A stretch of 64,000 nt of DNA from Metaclostridioides mangenotii (lineage in GTDB: Bacteria; Bacillota; Clostridia; Peptostreptococcales; Peptostreptococcaceae): positions 62,001 to 126,000 of the forward strand of contig NZ_JAGGJX010000007.1 of NCBI RefSeq assembly GCF_017873185.1, written 5' to 3'. The translations under genes were made by a program, and so were the position numbers. The number at the start of each line of letters is the position of its first letter. Positions within the stretch are counted from its first letter, which is position 1. Positions 25,114-34,316 of the stretch are shown one piece after another. The notes under the pieces are model-generated. The model saw nothing but the letters and a program-made list of their open reading frames with translations, ran no database searches and had not been told where the DNA came from.

Positions 25114-26093
25114 TACTTTGCCACCTCCCCGAATACTCTGTTCTTAACATACTTATCTAAAAGTGGTGTTAATACGTTAACTAGTAATATAGAATAAGAT
25201 ACTCCTTCTGGATATCCTCCGTACATTCTTATAACTGCAGTAAGCACTCCTGCTACTACTGCATATATTATTTGAGCTTTTTTCGTCATTGGCGATGTTG
25301 TATAATCAGTAAGCATGAAAAAAGCACCTAACATAAGTCCACCTGCGAATAATTGATATATTGCAAACGTTAGATCAAATCCGCTAAATAAAAATGTTAA
25401 TATAAAAACTGTTACTATATATGCAACTGGTATTACATAGTTTATTATTCCTTTATACATCAAGTAAATTCCACCTAGAATAAGAAGTATAGCCGAAGTC
25501 TCTCCTAAAGATCCTCCTATATTACCTACTATCATATCTGTAAGGCTTATATTGTTTTGAGCTAGAGCTGAAACTCCATCTGCCCCTTGCTTAAGGAAAC
25601 TAAGTGGTGTAGCAGATGAAACTGCATCTATGTTTTTACCTATCCAGTTGGTAGCTCCTGGAGCTGTCCAAGCTGTCATAGCAACTGGGAAAGATGCTAG
25701 TAAAAACGCTCTTGATGCTAGTGCTGGGTTTAAGAAGTTATTCCCTATTCCACCAAACAACAATTTAACTACTATGATTGCAAACGCCCCTCCTAATAAA
25801 CACATCCACCAAGGAAGTGATGCAGGAACGTTAAATGCTAGTAATAATCCCGTAACTACTGCAGAATAATCACCAATACTACTTTCTTTTTTCAGTAATT
25901 TTTGGAATAAAAACTCTGAACCAACTGTACCTAATATACAGAAAAACATTGCACTTAGTGCACTCAGTCTAAAGAAATAAATTCCTGCGACCGCAGCTGG
26001 AAGAAGTGCTATTGTAACTTGTTTCATTATATATGACGTATCTTCATTACTTCTAATATGAGGTGAAGACGATACTATCAATTTATTTTCCAT
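25113..26093 (-). CDS. rnfD: Rnf complex membrane subunit RnfD
   Basis: 326-residue multi-helix subunit homologous to NqrB. It has the covalent-flavin motif VSSATPLS near residue 155, preceded by GGIGNNFLNPALASRAFLLA, a family signature. Together with RnfG it forms the flavin relay that drives ion translocation. It follows rnfC by 21 bases. Confidence 0.96.
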   Translation of the reverse strand: MENKLIVSSSPHIRSNEDTSYIMKQVTIALLPAAVAGIYFFRLSALSAMFFCILGTVGSEFLFQKLLKKESSIGDYSAVVTGLLLAFNVPASLPWWMCLLGGAFAIIVVKLLFGGIGNNFLNPALASRAFLLASFPVAMTAWTAPGATNWIGKNIDAVSSATPLSFLKQGADGVSALAQNNISLTDMIVGNIGGSLGETSAILLILGGIYLMYKGIINYVIPVAYIVTVFILTFLFSGFDLTFAIYQLFAGGLMLGAFFMLTDYTTSPMTKKAQIIYAVVAGVLTAVIRMYGGYPEGVSYSILLVNVLTPLLDKYVKNRVFGEVAK

Positions 26094-26114
26094 TATTTTT
26101 CCCCCTAACTTTCT

Positions 26115-27449
26115 CTATTTCTTAGCTGATTGTTTTCTTCTCTTTGCCCCAATCTCGTTTTTAGCCAGTCTTATAGATTGAAGTAATGGTCTTGATGCAG
26201 GGCATATGAATGAACAAGAACCACACTCTATACAGTCCATAGCGCTGAATTTCTCTGCACTGTCAAATTCATTTCTAAGAGCGTATGCACTTATATAAAG
26301 AGGTTGTAAAAATGCTGGACATACATCCGCACATCTACCACATCTTATGCAGTTTTTCACATCAGGAATATGCGCCTCTTTTTCATTTAATAATAGAATT
26401 CCTGAAGAACCTTTATTTGTAACTATTTCTGTTGTATACTGAGCAATCCCCATCATAGGTCCACCCATAATAAATTTACCTACTGTATTATCTTTTAATC
26501 CACCACATTGGTCTATAATTTCAGATACCACAGTTCCAACTTTAGTGATTAAGTTTTTAGGTTCATTTATACCGCTACCTGTTACTGTTGTTATTCTTTC
26601 AACTAAAGGCATGCCAGTCTTAACTGATTTTGCTATTTGCGCTGCAGTTCCAACGTTATCAACAACAGCTCCAACTGCTATAGGAAGTCCACCTGATGGC
26701 ACTTCTTTACCTGTACATGCAAATATAAGCTGCTTCTCAGCACCTTGTGGATACTTAACTTCTAAGCTTACAACTTCAATATTACTGTGATTTTTTGCAA
26801 CCTTTGAAATGGCATCGATTGCATCTGGTTTATTCGTTTCAATTCCAATGTAACCTTTGCTTACATTAAGAGCTTTCATTAATACTCTTAAACCATAAAC
26901 GACGTCTTCTGGTTTCTCAACCATTAACCTATGATCTGCTGTTAGATATGGCTCACATTCGGCTCCGTTTAGTATTACTACTTCTGCCTTACTGTCTGGT
27001 GGAGGAGATACTTTGACATGAGTTGGGAATGTTGCTCCACCCATACCAACAATACCAGCTTCCTTTATGATCTCAACAATTTCTTCTTTAGTAAGATTTT
27101 CGAGATCACCTTTTGATTTGACACTTTCATGTACTTCTTCTTTGAAATCATTTTCAATTACGATACATTGACCAGTGCCGCCTGGAATTTCGTGTTGCTC
27201 AATTGCAACTACTTTTCCCGAAACTGATGAATGAACATTCGCTGAAACAAAACCTTGTAATTCGCCTATTTTTTGACCAAACTTTACTTCATCTCCAACC
27301 TCAACTATAGGTTTTGCAGGTGCCCCTATATGTTGCTGTAGAGGAATATAAACAACTCTTGGATCTAAAGCTTTTTCAAGTGCTTTGCTATTAGAGTACT
27401 CTTTTCTATACTGAGGATGTATTCCTCCTTTAAAAGTTAAGAGTTTCAT
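26115..27449 (-). CDS. rnfC: Rnf complex NADH-binding subunit RnfC
   Basis: 444-residue cytoplasmic subunit that carries FMN and NAD(H) sites and two 4Fe-4S clusters. GIVGMGGATFPTHVK is the nucleotide-binding motif. The clusters are CIRCGRCADVCP and CIECGSCSFICP in the last quarter. First gene of the operon, with GGGGGTAAACC upstream of the ATG and a Rex-like operator about 80 bases upstream. Confidence 0.97.
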   Translation of the reverse strand: MKLLTFKGGIHPQYRKEYSNSKALEKALDPRVVYIPLQQHIGAPAKPIVEVGDEVKFGQKIGELQGFVSANVHSSVSGKVVAIEQHEIPGGTGQCIVIENDFKEEVHESVKSKGDLENLTKEEIVEIIKEAGIVGMGGATFPTHVKVSPPPDSKAEVVILNGAECEPYLTADHRLMVEKPEDVVYGLRVLMKALNVSKGYIGIETNKPDAIDAISKVAKNHSNIEVVSLEVKYPQGAEKQLIFACTGKEVPSGGLPIAVGAVVDNVGTAAQIAKSVKTGMPLVERITTVTGSGINEPKNLITKVGTVVSEIIDQCGGLKDNTVGKFIMGGPMMGIAQYTTEIVTNKGSSGILLLNEKEAHIPDVKNCIRCGRCADVCPAFLQPLYISAYALRNEFDSAEKFSAMDCIECGSCSFICPASRPLLQSIRLAKNEIGAKRRKQSAKK

Positions 27450-27524
27450 TGGTTTACCCCCTTATCAATTGAATAAACATATTTTTCTGTTCGTATTATA
27501 GTATACTATATAAATATAAAAACC

Positions 27525-27549
27525 TTAACAATTGTTAAAAAAAAAACAA
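27525..27549. promoter_or_regulatory. Rex-like operator upstream of rnfC
   Basis: TTGTTA-N6-AAACAA (27532-27549) matches the Rex consensus TTGTTA-N6-TAACAA in 11 of 12 defined bases with the exact spacing. A second palindrome, TTAACAATTGTTAA, overlaps it (27525-27538). It lies just upstream of a TATAAT -10 box on the rnfC strand. Rex is the NADH/NAD-sensing repressor of clostridial fermentation genes. Predicted from sequence only. Confidence 0.5.
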
Positions 27550-27589
27550 TTTATTTCAAGATATGATAAAATGAAATTAAATTTTTGTT

Positions 27590-27628
27590 AACTAAAAAAA
27601 GCTGTTTTTATAACAGCTTTTTTTAGTT
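27590..27628. terminator. Strong terminator after the SPOR-domain gene
   Basis: A perfect 17-bp stem (27590-27606 with 27612-27628, core AAAGCTGTT) with a 5-base loop, starting right at the stop codon of the upstream minus-strand gene. A- and T-runs in both arms let it work in either direction. Confidence 0.9.
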
Positions 27629-27629
27629 A

Positions 27630-28583
27630 TTATTCTATCGAAGTTATAAATTGGCAATATTCCTGAATTGATGATAACATCAATCCCATACTTATGTCAT
27701 ATTTCGACTCATCGATTCCCTTAATAGAAATTTCTAATTTTTCCCCTACACTTTGAGTAAATCTTAACAAACCTTCTTTAAATTCCTTCATTTCATTGTA
27801 TTCGAGCTGTTTTGCACTTGTTTCAATACTCTCAATAATAGTCTTTCTATTTGACATAATATCTTTATACGTCTTTTTATTTAAATTTTCTGTGTTTTTA
27901 TTATCATTCCAGAACTTAGATTCTTCTTCGAAATTTTTTGCTAGCGTATTAATATCTTTGGAAATCTCTTCTGCTGCACTATATTTATTTGTATACTTTA
28001 AAGATACAACGGGAGCTTCTAGTGTAGATACAAAAGCATCTGGAAACTTATCTTTAACTTTATCAACTGAACCCCTAGTTACCTCTTTATCAAAAGAACA
28101 AAAAGTTTGAACCTTTTTAACCCCGTCTTTTTCCATTACAGAAAATGGGATCTTGTTTAAAATCAAAGTATCTTGAATCTTTTTTAGTTTTTCAGCATTA
28201 TCTTCAGATGCTATTTGAACAGTATATGCATTCCAAGAATCTATTGTAGCAATCTTTGATACTTCCTTTTCTTTGTTCTCAACTTCACTGCTATTTTCAT
28301 TTGAATTGCTACTCTCCTTGTCTGTCGTATTTTTTTTCTTGTTCAACTCATCCAATTCTTTTGAAATATCCTTAGATGTTATATCGTTATTAGATAATGT
28401 ATCTATTGATTTATTCCAAAATTCAACTTTGTCAGCTATATAATCCACTACGCTCGTCTCTCTAAACTTCGTATAAGAGTAAAAACATATTAGAGCTAGG
28501 CAGCAAAATGTAACTATAACTTTTCTTCTATTTGTTCTTTTTCTATTATAATAACGATTGTACATCATCTTTCTTCTATTCAT
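27630..28583 (-). CDS. Membrane-anchored SPOR-like domain protein
   Basis: 317 residues. A basic cytoplasmic start (RRKMMYNRYYNRKRTNRR), one membrane helix (about 20-38), an extracytoplasmic Asn/Glu/Lys-rich linker, a SPOR-like repeat region at about 115-195 (AYTVQIASEDNAEKLKKI, then VQTFCSFD) and a helical C-terminal domain. SPOR domains bind denuded glycan strands at division septa or spore cortex. No enzymatic domain is seen. It may be a septal or sporulation factor. Confidence 0.72.
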   Translation of the reverse strand: MNRRKMMYNRYYNRKRTNRRKVIVTFCCLALICFYSYTKFRETSVVDYIADKVEFWNKSIDTLSNNDITSKDISKELDELNKKKNTTDKESSNSNENSSEVENKEKEVSKIATIDSWNAYTVQIASEDNAEKLKKIQDTLILNKIPFSVMEKDGVKKVQTFCSFDKEVTRGSVDKVKDKFPDAFVSTLEAPVVSLKYTNKYSAAEEISKDINTLAKNFEEESKFWNDNKNTENLNKKTYKDIMSNRKTIIESIETSAKQLEYNEMKEFKEGLLRFTQSVGEKLEISIKGIDESKYDISMGLMLSSIQEYCQFITSIE

Positions 28584-28732
28584 TAGTTAATCCCCCCAAT
28601 AATATATTCTTTGTATTTATAATATTCGTCAGGGTTGTACTTTATGATAAATACTTTATTTAAAAGTTCAAATAAAATATTTATATTAAAAATCACTTAT
28701 TTGAGATATTAATAATTTTAGATATAACTAAT

Positions 28733-28764
28733 AAGGGTGCATCAAATTTGTTTGACACACCCTT
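28733..28764 (-). terminator. Terminator of the NlpC/P60 gene
   Basis: AAGGGTG (28733-28739) pairs with CACCCTT (28758-28764), and an inner TCAAA/TTTGA extends the stem. It sits 38 bases past the minus-strand stop. Confidence 0.75.
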
Positions 28765-28801
28765 AACTCTATGTAAATAATTAAATTTAAAATTCCAGTT
28801 A

Positions 28802-30082
28802 TTATATAATTCTTCTTGCTCCAAGTAATGCTTTAGACCAATATGATCCAGTCAAGCTATCAACTTTAACTTTATTTGGATTTGTTTGTGTTCCGCTACA
28901 ATGAATAAACTTGCTATTTCCAACGTATATACCAACGTGATTTGTTACTCCATCGCCATCAGTATCAAAGTAAACTAAATCCCCTTGAGCATAATTTCCC
29001 ATTGATACTGGGCTACCATAACTCGCCTGTGCTTTAGAAACTCTAGGTATACTAACCCCCACAGACTTTTCGTATACATACTTCGTAAATCCAGAGCAGT
29101 CAAATGAATTTGGACCATTTGCTCCCCATTGATACGGTATACCAATAAGTGTATACGCAAAATCAACTACTTTTGCTCCATTTCCATAAGACGGAGTTTG
29201 TCCACCTGATGTTCCACCATTATTTCCGTTACCATTATTGTTGTTATTGTTATTATTTCCAGATCCATTAGACCCACCTTCGTTTGGAGATTCATTAGTC
29301 TCAGATACATAGTCTCCACTTACCCATCCAGTAGTTCCATTTTGCATTTTTACTTTGTACCAACCGCTTTTAAGCTCAAGCAATTGTACTACATCACCAC
29401 CATTAAGCTTTCCAACAACTGAATAACCAGTTCCTGCACCACTTCTTACATTTAACCTTATTCCAAATCTTATCTTTCCTTTTTTGCCTTGAACATTTGT
29501 ACTTCCTGAATTTCCTTTATCTCCTGAATTTGACCCCGATCCTACACTTTCATTCGTTTTAACTATGTACTGACTTGTAACCCAACCAACTGTACCATTG
29601 CTAAGTTTAACTTTGTACCAGCCATTAGATAGTTCTAGTAGTTTGAGAACTTCCCCATTATTAGCTTTTCCAACGATACCATAGTTTGTCCCAGGTCCAC
29701 TTCTAACATTTAATCTAGAACCAACAGCAACTTTACCATTTCCACTTTGTGCAGTTGAACCTCCATTATTTGAAGATCCTGATGAAGAGCCTGAATTAGA
29801 TCCCGCTGATGAATCAAGAGATATGTACTGTGCGCTTCCCCAGCCTACTAAACTGTTTGAAACCTTAACTTTGTACCAACCATTTGATTTATCAAGTATT
29901 TCTACACTAGCTCCTTTATAAGCTAATCCTACTTTTGCAGAATCAATACTTGGATTGCTTCTAATATTTAAAGCTCCAGCAGTTACTACTCCCTTTTGAA
30001 GTGCACTTGCATCTACTGTATTAACTGCGATTGCCACAGCTCCTATTCCTAGTGCGGTAATTGCTTTTTTCAACCTTATCAA
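28802..30082 (-). CDS. Secreted SH3b-NlpC/P60 peptidoglycan endopeptidase
   Basis: 426 residues. A signal peptide (cleavage probably after VDASA), three bacterial SH3 domains (about 30-90, 115-175, 195-262, each with LNIRSNP or LNVRSGPG and GWYKVK), an Asn/Gly-rich linker containing a run of Asn (about 265-295), then an NlpC/P60 domain. The catalytic Cys is in DCSGF near residue 328, with His in NHVGIYVG and a third residue in FIHCSG. It cleaves gamma-D-Glu to diamino-acid bonds in the wall. Monocistronic. Confidence 0.93.
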   Translation of the reverse strand: MIRLKKAITALGIGAVAIAVNTVDASALQKGVVTAGALNIRSNPSIDSAKVGLAYKGASVEILDKSNGWYKVKVSNSLVGWGSAQYISLDSSAGSNSGSSSGSSNNGGSTAQSGNGKVAVGSRLNVRSGPGTNYGIVGKANNGEVLKLLELSNGWYKVKLSNGTVGWVTSQYIVKTNESVGSGSNSGDKGNSGSTNVQGKKGKIRFGIRLNVRSGAGTGYSVVGKLNGGDVVQLLELKSGWYKVKMQNGTTGWVSGDYVSETNESPNEGGSNGSGNNNNNNNNGNGNNGGTSGGQTPSYGNGAKVVDFAYTLIGIPYQWGANGPNSFDCSGFTKYVYEKSVGVSIPRVSKAQASYGSPVSMGNYAQGDLVYFDTDGDGVTNHVGIYVGNSKFIHCSGTQTNPNKVKVDSLTGSYWSKALLGARRII

Positions 30083-30142
30083 CTCCCTAAATTAGATTAC
30101 ATGTAAAAACTTTATTTATGTAAATTTTTTATATTTTAAGAT

Positions 30143-30517
30143 TTATCTTTCTTTTTGTGGAATTATCTCTATCCAATAGTTGTCTGGATCTGATATAAAG
30201 TAGATACCCATTGCCTCATTCTCAAAGCAAATACAGTCCATTTCCCTATGTAATTTTTTAGCACCTTCAAAATCGTCTACTTCTAGTGCCAAGTGAAATT
30301 CATTATCCCCTAAGTTGTACTCTCTATCCCAGTCTCTTAACCAAGTTAATTCCAAGTTGTGAGCTGTTTTGCCATCGCCAAGGTACACAAGTACAAAGCT
30401 TCCATCTTGAGCCTCTTTGCGTCTTACTTCTTTTAAGTTTAAAGCCTTATTGTAAAACTCTATACTTTTTTCTAGATTAGTTACATTATAGTTGTTATGA
30501 CTAAATTTAAAGTTCAT
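30143..30517 (-). CDS. gloA: Glyoxalase I-type lactoylglutathione lyase family protein
   Basis: 124-residue vicinal-oxygen-chelate protein. Metal ligands are visible as His in FSHNNYNV, Glu in HNLELTW, His in FHLALEV and Glu in YWIEIIP, the glyoxalase I order. It would remove methylglyoxal, which MgsA (10550-10948) can make. The physiological thiol in clostridia is not known from sequence. AGGAGGGG precedes the ATG. Confidence 0.88.
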   Translation of the reverse strand: MNFKFSHNNYNVTNLEKSIEFYNKALNLKEVRRKEAQDGSFVLVYLGDGKTAHNLELTWLRDWDREYNLGDNEFHLALEVDDFEGAKKLHREMDCICFENEAMGIYFISDPDNYWIEIIPQKER

Positions 30518-30703
30518 ATCTATCCCCTCCTAAACTATACTAAATCCCTGATATTAACATTATACCAAATATATACATTAAATACATTATTTTATTACAA
30601 TATTATAAATATTACCACATAAAAGTTATATGTAGGTTGCGTAGCTTATTAGCTTAACAATTATTAATAAATTCTTAATCTTTATTAAGTGGCGCAAAAA
30701 TTA

Positions 30704-30748
30704 ATAGGGTATACAAAATTGTCAATATCATTTTTGTATACCCTATTA
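30704..30748. terminator. Terminator between the 199-residue gene and gloA
   Basis: A perfect 16-bp stem AATAGGGTATACAAAA (30704-30719) with its complement at 30733-30748 and a 13-base loop. T-rich on the minus-strand side. The rest of the gap from 30518 is AT-rich without other signals. Confidence 0.85.
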
Positions 30749-30767
30749 TTCTATTTAAATAAATCAA

Positions 30768-31367
30768 TTAAACATTCATCTTTTCTTTTACTATACTGTC
30801 GATTATCTTCCTTCTTATATCTTCTGCGCTGTTGTCTTCATCTGTATCTATATCTAATATTCTTGCTATATTCTTCATATCCCCTCGAGTCTTCGATTTG
30901 TAACTTTCTATCAATTCTTCCTTTATAATTTCTGGCTCTAATACATACTCATCTTCTCCTCTTTTTAAAAGTATGTATTTTTTAGAATAAAAACTTTTGT
31001 TTTGATAGATATGGTTAGAGACTCTTCTTAATAAATTGCTATATGATAATTTTCCACGCATCTCTACTCCGATGTACTTTGAAAATTCAAATAGTTCTTT
31101 CTTAGTCTTAAAAAGCGCCTCTCTTTTAATTATCTTCGCAATAGCTGTTGAGTTTTTTTGATATGAGCACTCGTTTAAAATCCTTGAATACACCTTTTTA
31201 TTACTACCAAATGATTTATACTTGGATATATTTTTGTCGATAACTTTTTCAAGATTCCCTTCAAAGTATTTTCCTGCTCCCTTTTTAGATGCAAATCCTT
31301 GAAGTTCATTTTGGGCCATATCAAGTATCAATTTTTTTAATTCTTCTTTTTTTATCATAGATTCCAT
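30768..31367 (-). CDS. Hypothetical helical protein
   Basis: 199 residues, no family recognised. Strongly charged and helical, without membrane segments or signal peptide. Two stretches (MRGKLSYSNLLRRVSNHIYQ and ILDIDTDEDNSAEDIRRKI) look like SAP/Rho-N-type small helical repeats that often bind nucleic acid, but this is only a resemblance. The SD GGAGGGTGA is well placed for the ATG at 31367. Stands alone between terminators. Confidence 0.75.
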   Translation of the reverse strand: MESMIKKEELKKLILDMAQNELQGFASKKGAGKYFEGNLEKVIDKNISKYKSFGSNKKVYSRILNECSYQKNSTAIAKIIKREALFKTKKELFEFSKYIGVEMRGKLSYSNLLRRVSNHIYQNKSFYSKKYILLKRGEDEYVLEPEIIKEELIESYKSKTRGDMKNIARILDIDTDEDNSAEDIRRKIIDSIVKEKMNV

Positions 31368-31458
31368 GATTCACCCTCCTCTAACTAGTTATATTATATT
31401 CAAATTAAATAGTTAATGTTCTAAGAAAGATATTACATAATATAATCAAAACATTAAA

Positions 31459-31486
31459 AGACCCTTATTGGGGGAAATAAGGGTCT
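31459..31486 (+). promoter_or_regulatory. Leader hairpin before a tiny ORF
   Basis: An 11-bp perfect stem AGACCCTTATT/AATAAGGGTCT (31459-31469 with 31476-31486) and a GGGGGA loop, just downstream of a TATAAT box (31441-31446) and upstream of a strong SD. It could be the 5' structure of a short plus-strand transcript. Confidence 0.5.
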
Positions 31487-31508
31487 ATAAAATGGGGGGA
31501 GATTGAGT

Positions 31509-31544
31509 ATGTTTGATTTTACATTAATTATTATGTCCGTTTAA
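31509..31544 (+). CDS. Possible 11-residue peptide with strong ribosome site
   Basis: ATG at 31509 follows GGGGGGAG by 7 bases and encodes MFDFTLIIMSV, then TAA. It has a putative -10 box and a hairpin upstream and a terminator-like hairpin 65 bases downstream. No downstream plus-strand gene exists for it to regulate. It may be a leader peptide remnant, a tiny membrane peptide, or chance. Confidence 0.35.
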   Translation: MFDFTLIIMSV

Positions 31545-31610
31545 AATAGATTTATACAAAAGTTTAAAAAATATTTAAATATATTTTTAATTTAAATAAA
31601 ATAGCAAAAT

Positions 31611-31652
31611 AAAGAGCCCTTATGTAGTATGTATACTAGCTAAGGGCTCTTT
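31611..31652. terminator. Terminator of the metal-chaperone gene
   Basis: AAAGAGCCCTTA (31611-31622) pairs with TAAGGGCTCTTT (31641-31652), and the loop holds the palindrome TAGTAT-GT-ATACTA. It lies 11 bases past the minus-strand stop, and it could also end the putative short plus-strand transcript. Confidence 0.85.
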
Positions 31653-31663
31653 ATAAGCAAACT

Positions 31664-31876
31664 TTACTCTATTCCTTTTAATTCAAATCCAAGGTCTTCT
31701 ATAACTTCGCTTAATTTATTCTCTTGAACACTTTCGTCCATATCAACTAGTGCGTATTTATCTTCTAAGCTTACTTCTAAAACTTTTACACCTTCTATAT
31801 CTTCAGTAAGTGCAGTTGTCACATGATTTACACAGTGTCCACAGCTCATACCTTCTATAAGTAATTTCTTTTTCAT
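31664..31876 (-). CDS. HMA-domain metal (copper) chaperone
   Basis: 70-residue heavy-metal-associated domain protein with the Cu(I)-binding motif MSCGHC near the start and a ferredoxin-like beta-alpha-beta pattern. ATG at 31876 with GGAGG upstream. No P-type ATPase or CsoR-like repressor is next to it, so its partner is elsewhere. Its ribosome site overlaps the end of the upstream peptide-binding gene. Confidence 0.9.
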   Translation of the reverse strand: MKKKLLIEGMSCGHCVNHVTTALTEDIEGVKVLEVSLEDKYALVDMDESVQENKLSEVIEDLGFELKGIE

Positions 31877-31895
31877 AAGTATCCTCCATATTAAT

Positions 31896-33746
31896 TTATT
31901 CATTAGTTTTTATATTAAGGTTTGTTATACCTTCATATACATCAAAATCATTTGGCTCTATTTTTCCATCAAGTCTTTTGTTTGTTACAATGTGATTATT
32001 TCTTACAAGCAAGCTTATAAATCCAACATTATCGTTGATATTTCTTTGCATTTTTCCATATAAATTTCTAATTTTATCTTTTGATGTTTCTTTATCCAAT
32101 TGAGTCATATATCCACTTAATTTCTCATCAGAGTATCCACTGTACTCTATAATTTGTTTAACATCCGGTACATTAGATAATACCCATCCTGTTACAGCTA
32201 AATCATAATTATTTGTATTCATAGCTTTTTCAAGATCTTCAAAAGATAGTTGCTCAACAGTTGAATTAATTCCTACTGATTTAAGATTAGAACTGATAAG
32301 ATTAGCTGTTTTTACTCTTTCGATGTTATCCTTGTTTACAACTATGCTTAAATCTATATCGTCCAAACTCTTGATTTTTTGGTTCTTATTTTTATTTATG
32401 TTAGAGACATTATTAGTTTTTATATCGACATCTTTATTTGAATCTAGATTCTTATTAGTTTTATCATTAATTGAATTATTAACTTGCTTGTCTCCAGATT
32501 CTTTATCAGCATTATTGTTAGCTTGAGCTTCTTTTTCTTTATCTCCATCTAGATCATCATTTTGTCCGCCATTATCAACATTGTTTTGATCTACGACTTT
32601 ATTGCTATCAGGAGTTTTATTTTTGTTCTCTACTTTATCATTAATATCGTTTTTATTATTAGATACACCTGTTTTATTAGAATCTTTATTGTCTTCTCCT
32701 GTAAACTTGACTTTATCTAAGTAACTTTTGGCTTTTTCCTTACTAAATTCTAACTGACCTATTTTATCATTATAGTACTCTGACTTAGAATTTAGAGGAA
32801 AATTAACCATTGTAGCATCGCTCATATACCCCTCTTCAAATAAATTTTTTCTATTAATTGAGTGGGCTATTGCTTTTCTAAAATCGCTATTTTGTAGGTA
32901 GCTTTTGTTGAAATTAAACGATACAAACTCGTACTCTCTACCCTGGTATTTAGTTATATTAAACTTTTCTTCTTGAAATTTACTCAAATCATTAATTGTT
33001 ACATCTGTTATATCACTGTCTAATGACATCACCATCGAAACTCTAGCCTCTTCATCTGGAACTGTCTTTACTTTTACCTGTTTAATATCCTTAGGCTGAT
33101 CAAGGTAGTAATCATCATTGGCAGTCAATATCATATTTTCACGTTCTGAGTAACTCTCAATCTTGTACTGTCCATTTCCAATAAGATTATTTTTTTCCAC
33201 CTCTACATCTTTAGATCCTAGATCACTTGATACTATCGGAAAAACTAGCTTGTTAGTAGGAAAAGCTTCACTAGATTTGAACTTTATTGTAAGTTTTTTA
33301 CTGCCATTTACCGTTACAGATGCAATATTTTCAGTTAAGCTCTTATAAATGCTCTGTGGTGTCTTATTTATAAGATCAATTGTATAATTTACGTCTGAGG
33401 CTGTAACATCTTTACCATTGTGCCATCTAGCATCTTTAAGCTCAATATCTATACTCATTCCATCTGCTGATATAGAGTATTCTTTAACTAATTGAGGCAC
33501 TACATTGTAGTTTTTATCTATTTCGAACAACCCATCGTAAATCATGTTCATAATATAAGATACCGACTCATCGGTATTAATTATAGGGTTAATAGTCTTT
33601 GGTTTTACCATTGTTAAATTTATATACTTTGAATCACTATAGACCTTGCTCTTTTCGTCATTATTTCCAGTTAGTTCACTTGGACTACATCCGCTTACTA
33701 GAACCACTGAAACAAGGGTTGCTATTAACATCTTTAGTTTTTTCAT
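31896..33746 (-). CDS. Oligopeptide-type ABC substrate-binding lipoprotein with a low-complexity insertion
   Basis: 616-residue family-5 extracellular solute-binding protein. A lipoprotein signal ends in VSGC, followed by the family's NPIINTDESVSYIMNMIYDG and ARWHNGKDVTASDVNYTID. About residues 349-460 are an Asn/Asp/Lys-rich stretch with no hydrophobic core (SNKTGVSNNKNDINDKVENK style) inserted inside the second lobe. The fold resumes with IDLSIVVNKDN. No permease or ATPase genes are nearby. It follows the lytic transglycosylase by 15 bases. The substrate is unknown. Confidence 0.85.
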   Translation of the reverse strand: MKKLKMLIATLVSVVLVSGCSPSELTGNNDEKSKVYSDSKYINLTMVKPKTINPIINTDESVSYIMNMIYDGLFEIDKNYNVVPQLVKEYSISADGMSIDIELKDARWHNGKDVTASDVNYTIDLINKTPQSIYKSLTENIASVTVNGSKKLTIKFKSSEAFPTNKLVFPIVSSDLGSKDVEVEKNNLIGNGQYKIESYSERENMILTANDDYYLDQPKDIKQVKVKTVPDEEARVSMVMSLDSDITDVTINDLSKFQEEKFNITKYQGREYEFVSFNFNKSYLQNSDFRKAIAHSINRKNLFEEGYMSDATMVNFPLNSKSEYYNDKIGQLEFSKEKAKSYLDKVKFTGEDNKDSNKTGVSNNKNDINDKVENKNKTPDSNKVVDQNNVDNGGQNDDLDGDKEKEAQANNNADKESGDKQVNNSINDKTNKNLDSNKDVDIKTNNVSNINKNKNQKIKSLDDIDLSIVVNKDNIERVKTANLISSNLKSVGINSTVEQLSFEDLEKAMNTNNYDLAVTGWVLSNVPDVKQIIEYSGYSDEKLSGYMTQLDKETSKDKIRNLYGKMQRNINDNVGFISLLVRNNHIVTNKRLDGKIEPNDFDVYEGITNLNIKTNE

Positions 33747-33761
33747 ACTTGTATTCCCTTT

Positions 33762-34316
33762 CTACTTAGATTCACTATCCCCGTATATTTTTTTGTATTC
33801 TTTGTAGTACTTTTTGACCTTATATACATAGTTCGAGGTTTGATCAAAAGGTATAGAATGTAAATTTTCTCCGTCTTTACTGTATTTATCATCTTCTAGC
33901 CATTTTTTTACATTTCCAGAACCGCCATTGTATGCAGCTATTACAAGATCCAACTTTCCAAACTCATCGTATAGTTTGCTTAAATACCAGCATCCTATCC
34001 TTATATTAGTTTCTGGATCAAAAATATCCACATCTTTGATTTTTAGCTCTTCAGCTGCCCAATCGCGCGTTATATCTCTTATCTGCATCAAACCCTTAGC
34101 ATCTTTCTTTGATACAGCATTAGAGTTAAATTTGCTTTCAACTTTTATGACACTATACACTATATTTTTATCCAAATTAAATTCTTTAGAATATTTATCC
34201 ACATATTCCGAATATTTTTGAGGATATATAAATTTATGTACAACCTTCTTTTCATATAAATATGAGCCAAATAAGATGATAAAAATAAATAAAACAACTA
34301 TTTTTCTCTTATTCAC
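33762..34316 (-). CDS. Membrane-anchored lytic transglycosylase (SLT domain)
   Basis: 184 residues: one N-terminal membrane anchor (7-21) and a soluble lytic murein transglycosylase domain. The catalytic Glu is in IKVESKFN, with family motifs AKGLMQI, NIRIGCWYLS and VIAAYNGGSGNV. It cleaves glycan strands to 1,6-anhydro ends. GTG start at 34316 overlaps the coaE stop by 8 bases, with GAAGGAG before it, so it is coupled to coaE. Confidence 0.93.
   Translation of the reverse strand: MNKRKIVVLFIFIILFGSYLYEKKVVHKFIYPQKYSEYVDKYSKEFNLDKNIVYSVIKVESKFNSNAVSKKDAKGLMQIRDITRDWAAEELKIKDVDIFDPETNIRIGCWYLSKLYDEFGKLDLVIAAYNGGSGNVKKWLEDDKYSKDGENLHSIPFDQTSNYVYKVKKYYKEYKKIYGDSESK

Noticed and set aside
29218-29262. 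Short repeat run coding for poly-Asn in the NlpC/P60 protein, considered as a phase-variable tract
   Set aside because: It is a trinucleotide-type run, so length changes stay in frame. It reads as an ordinary flexible linker.
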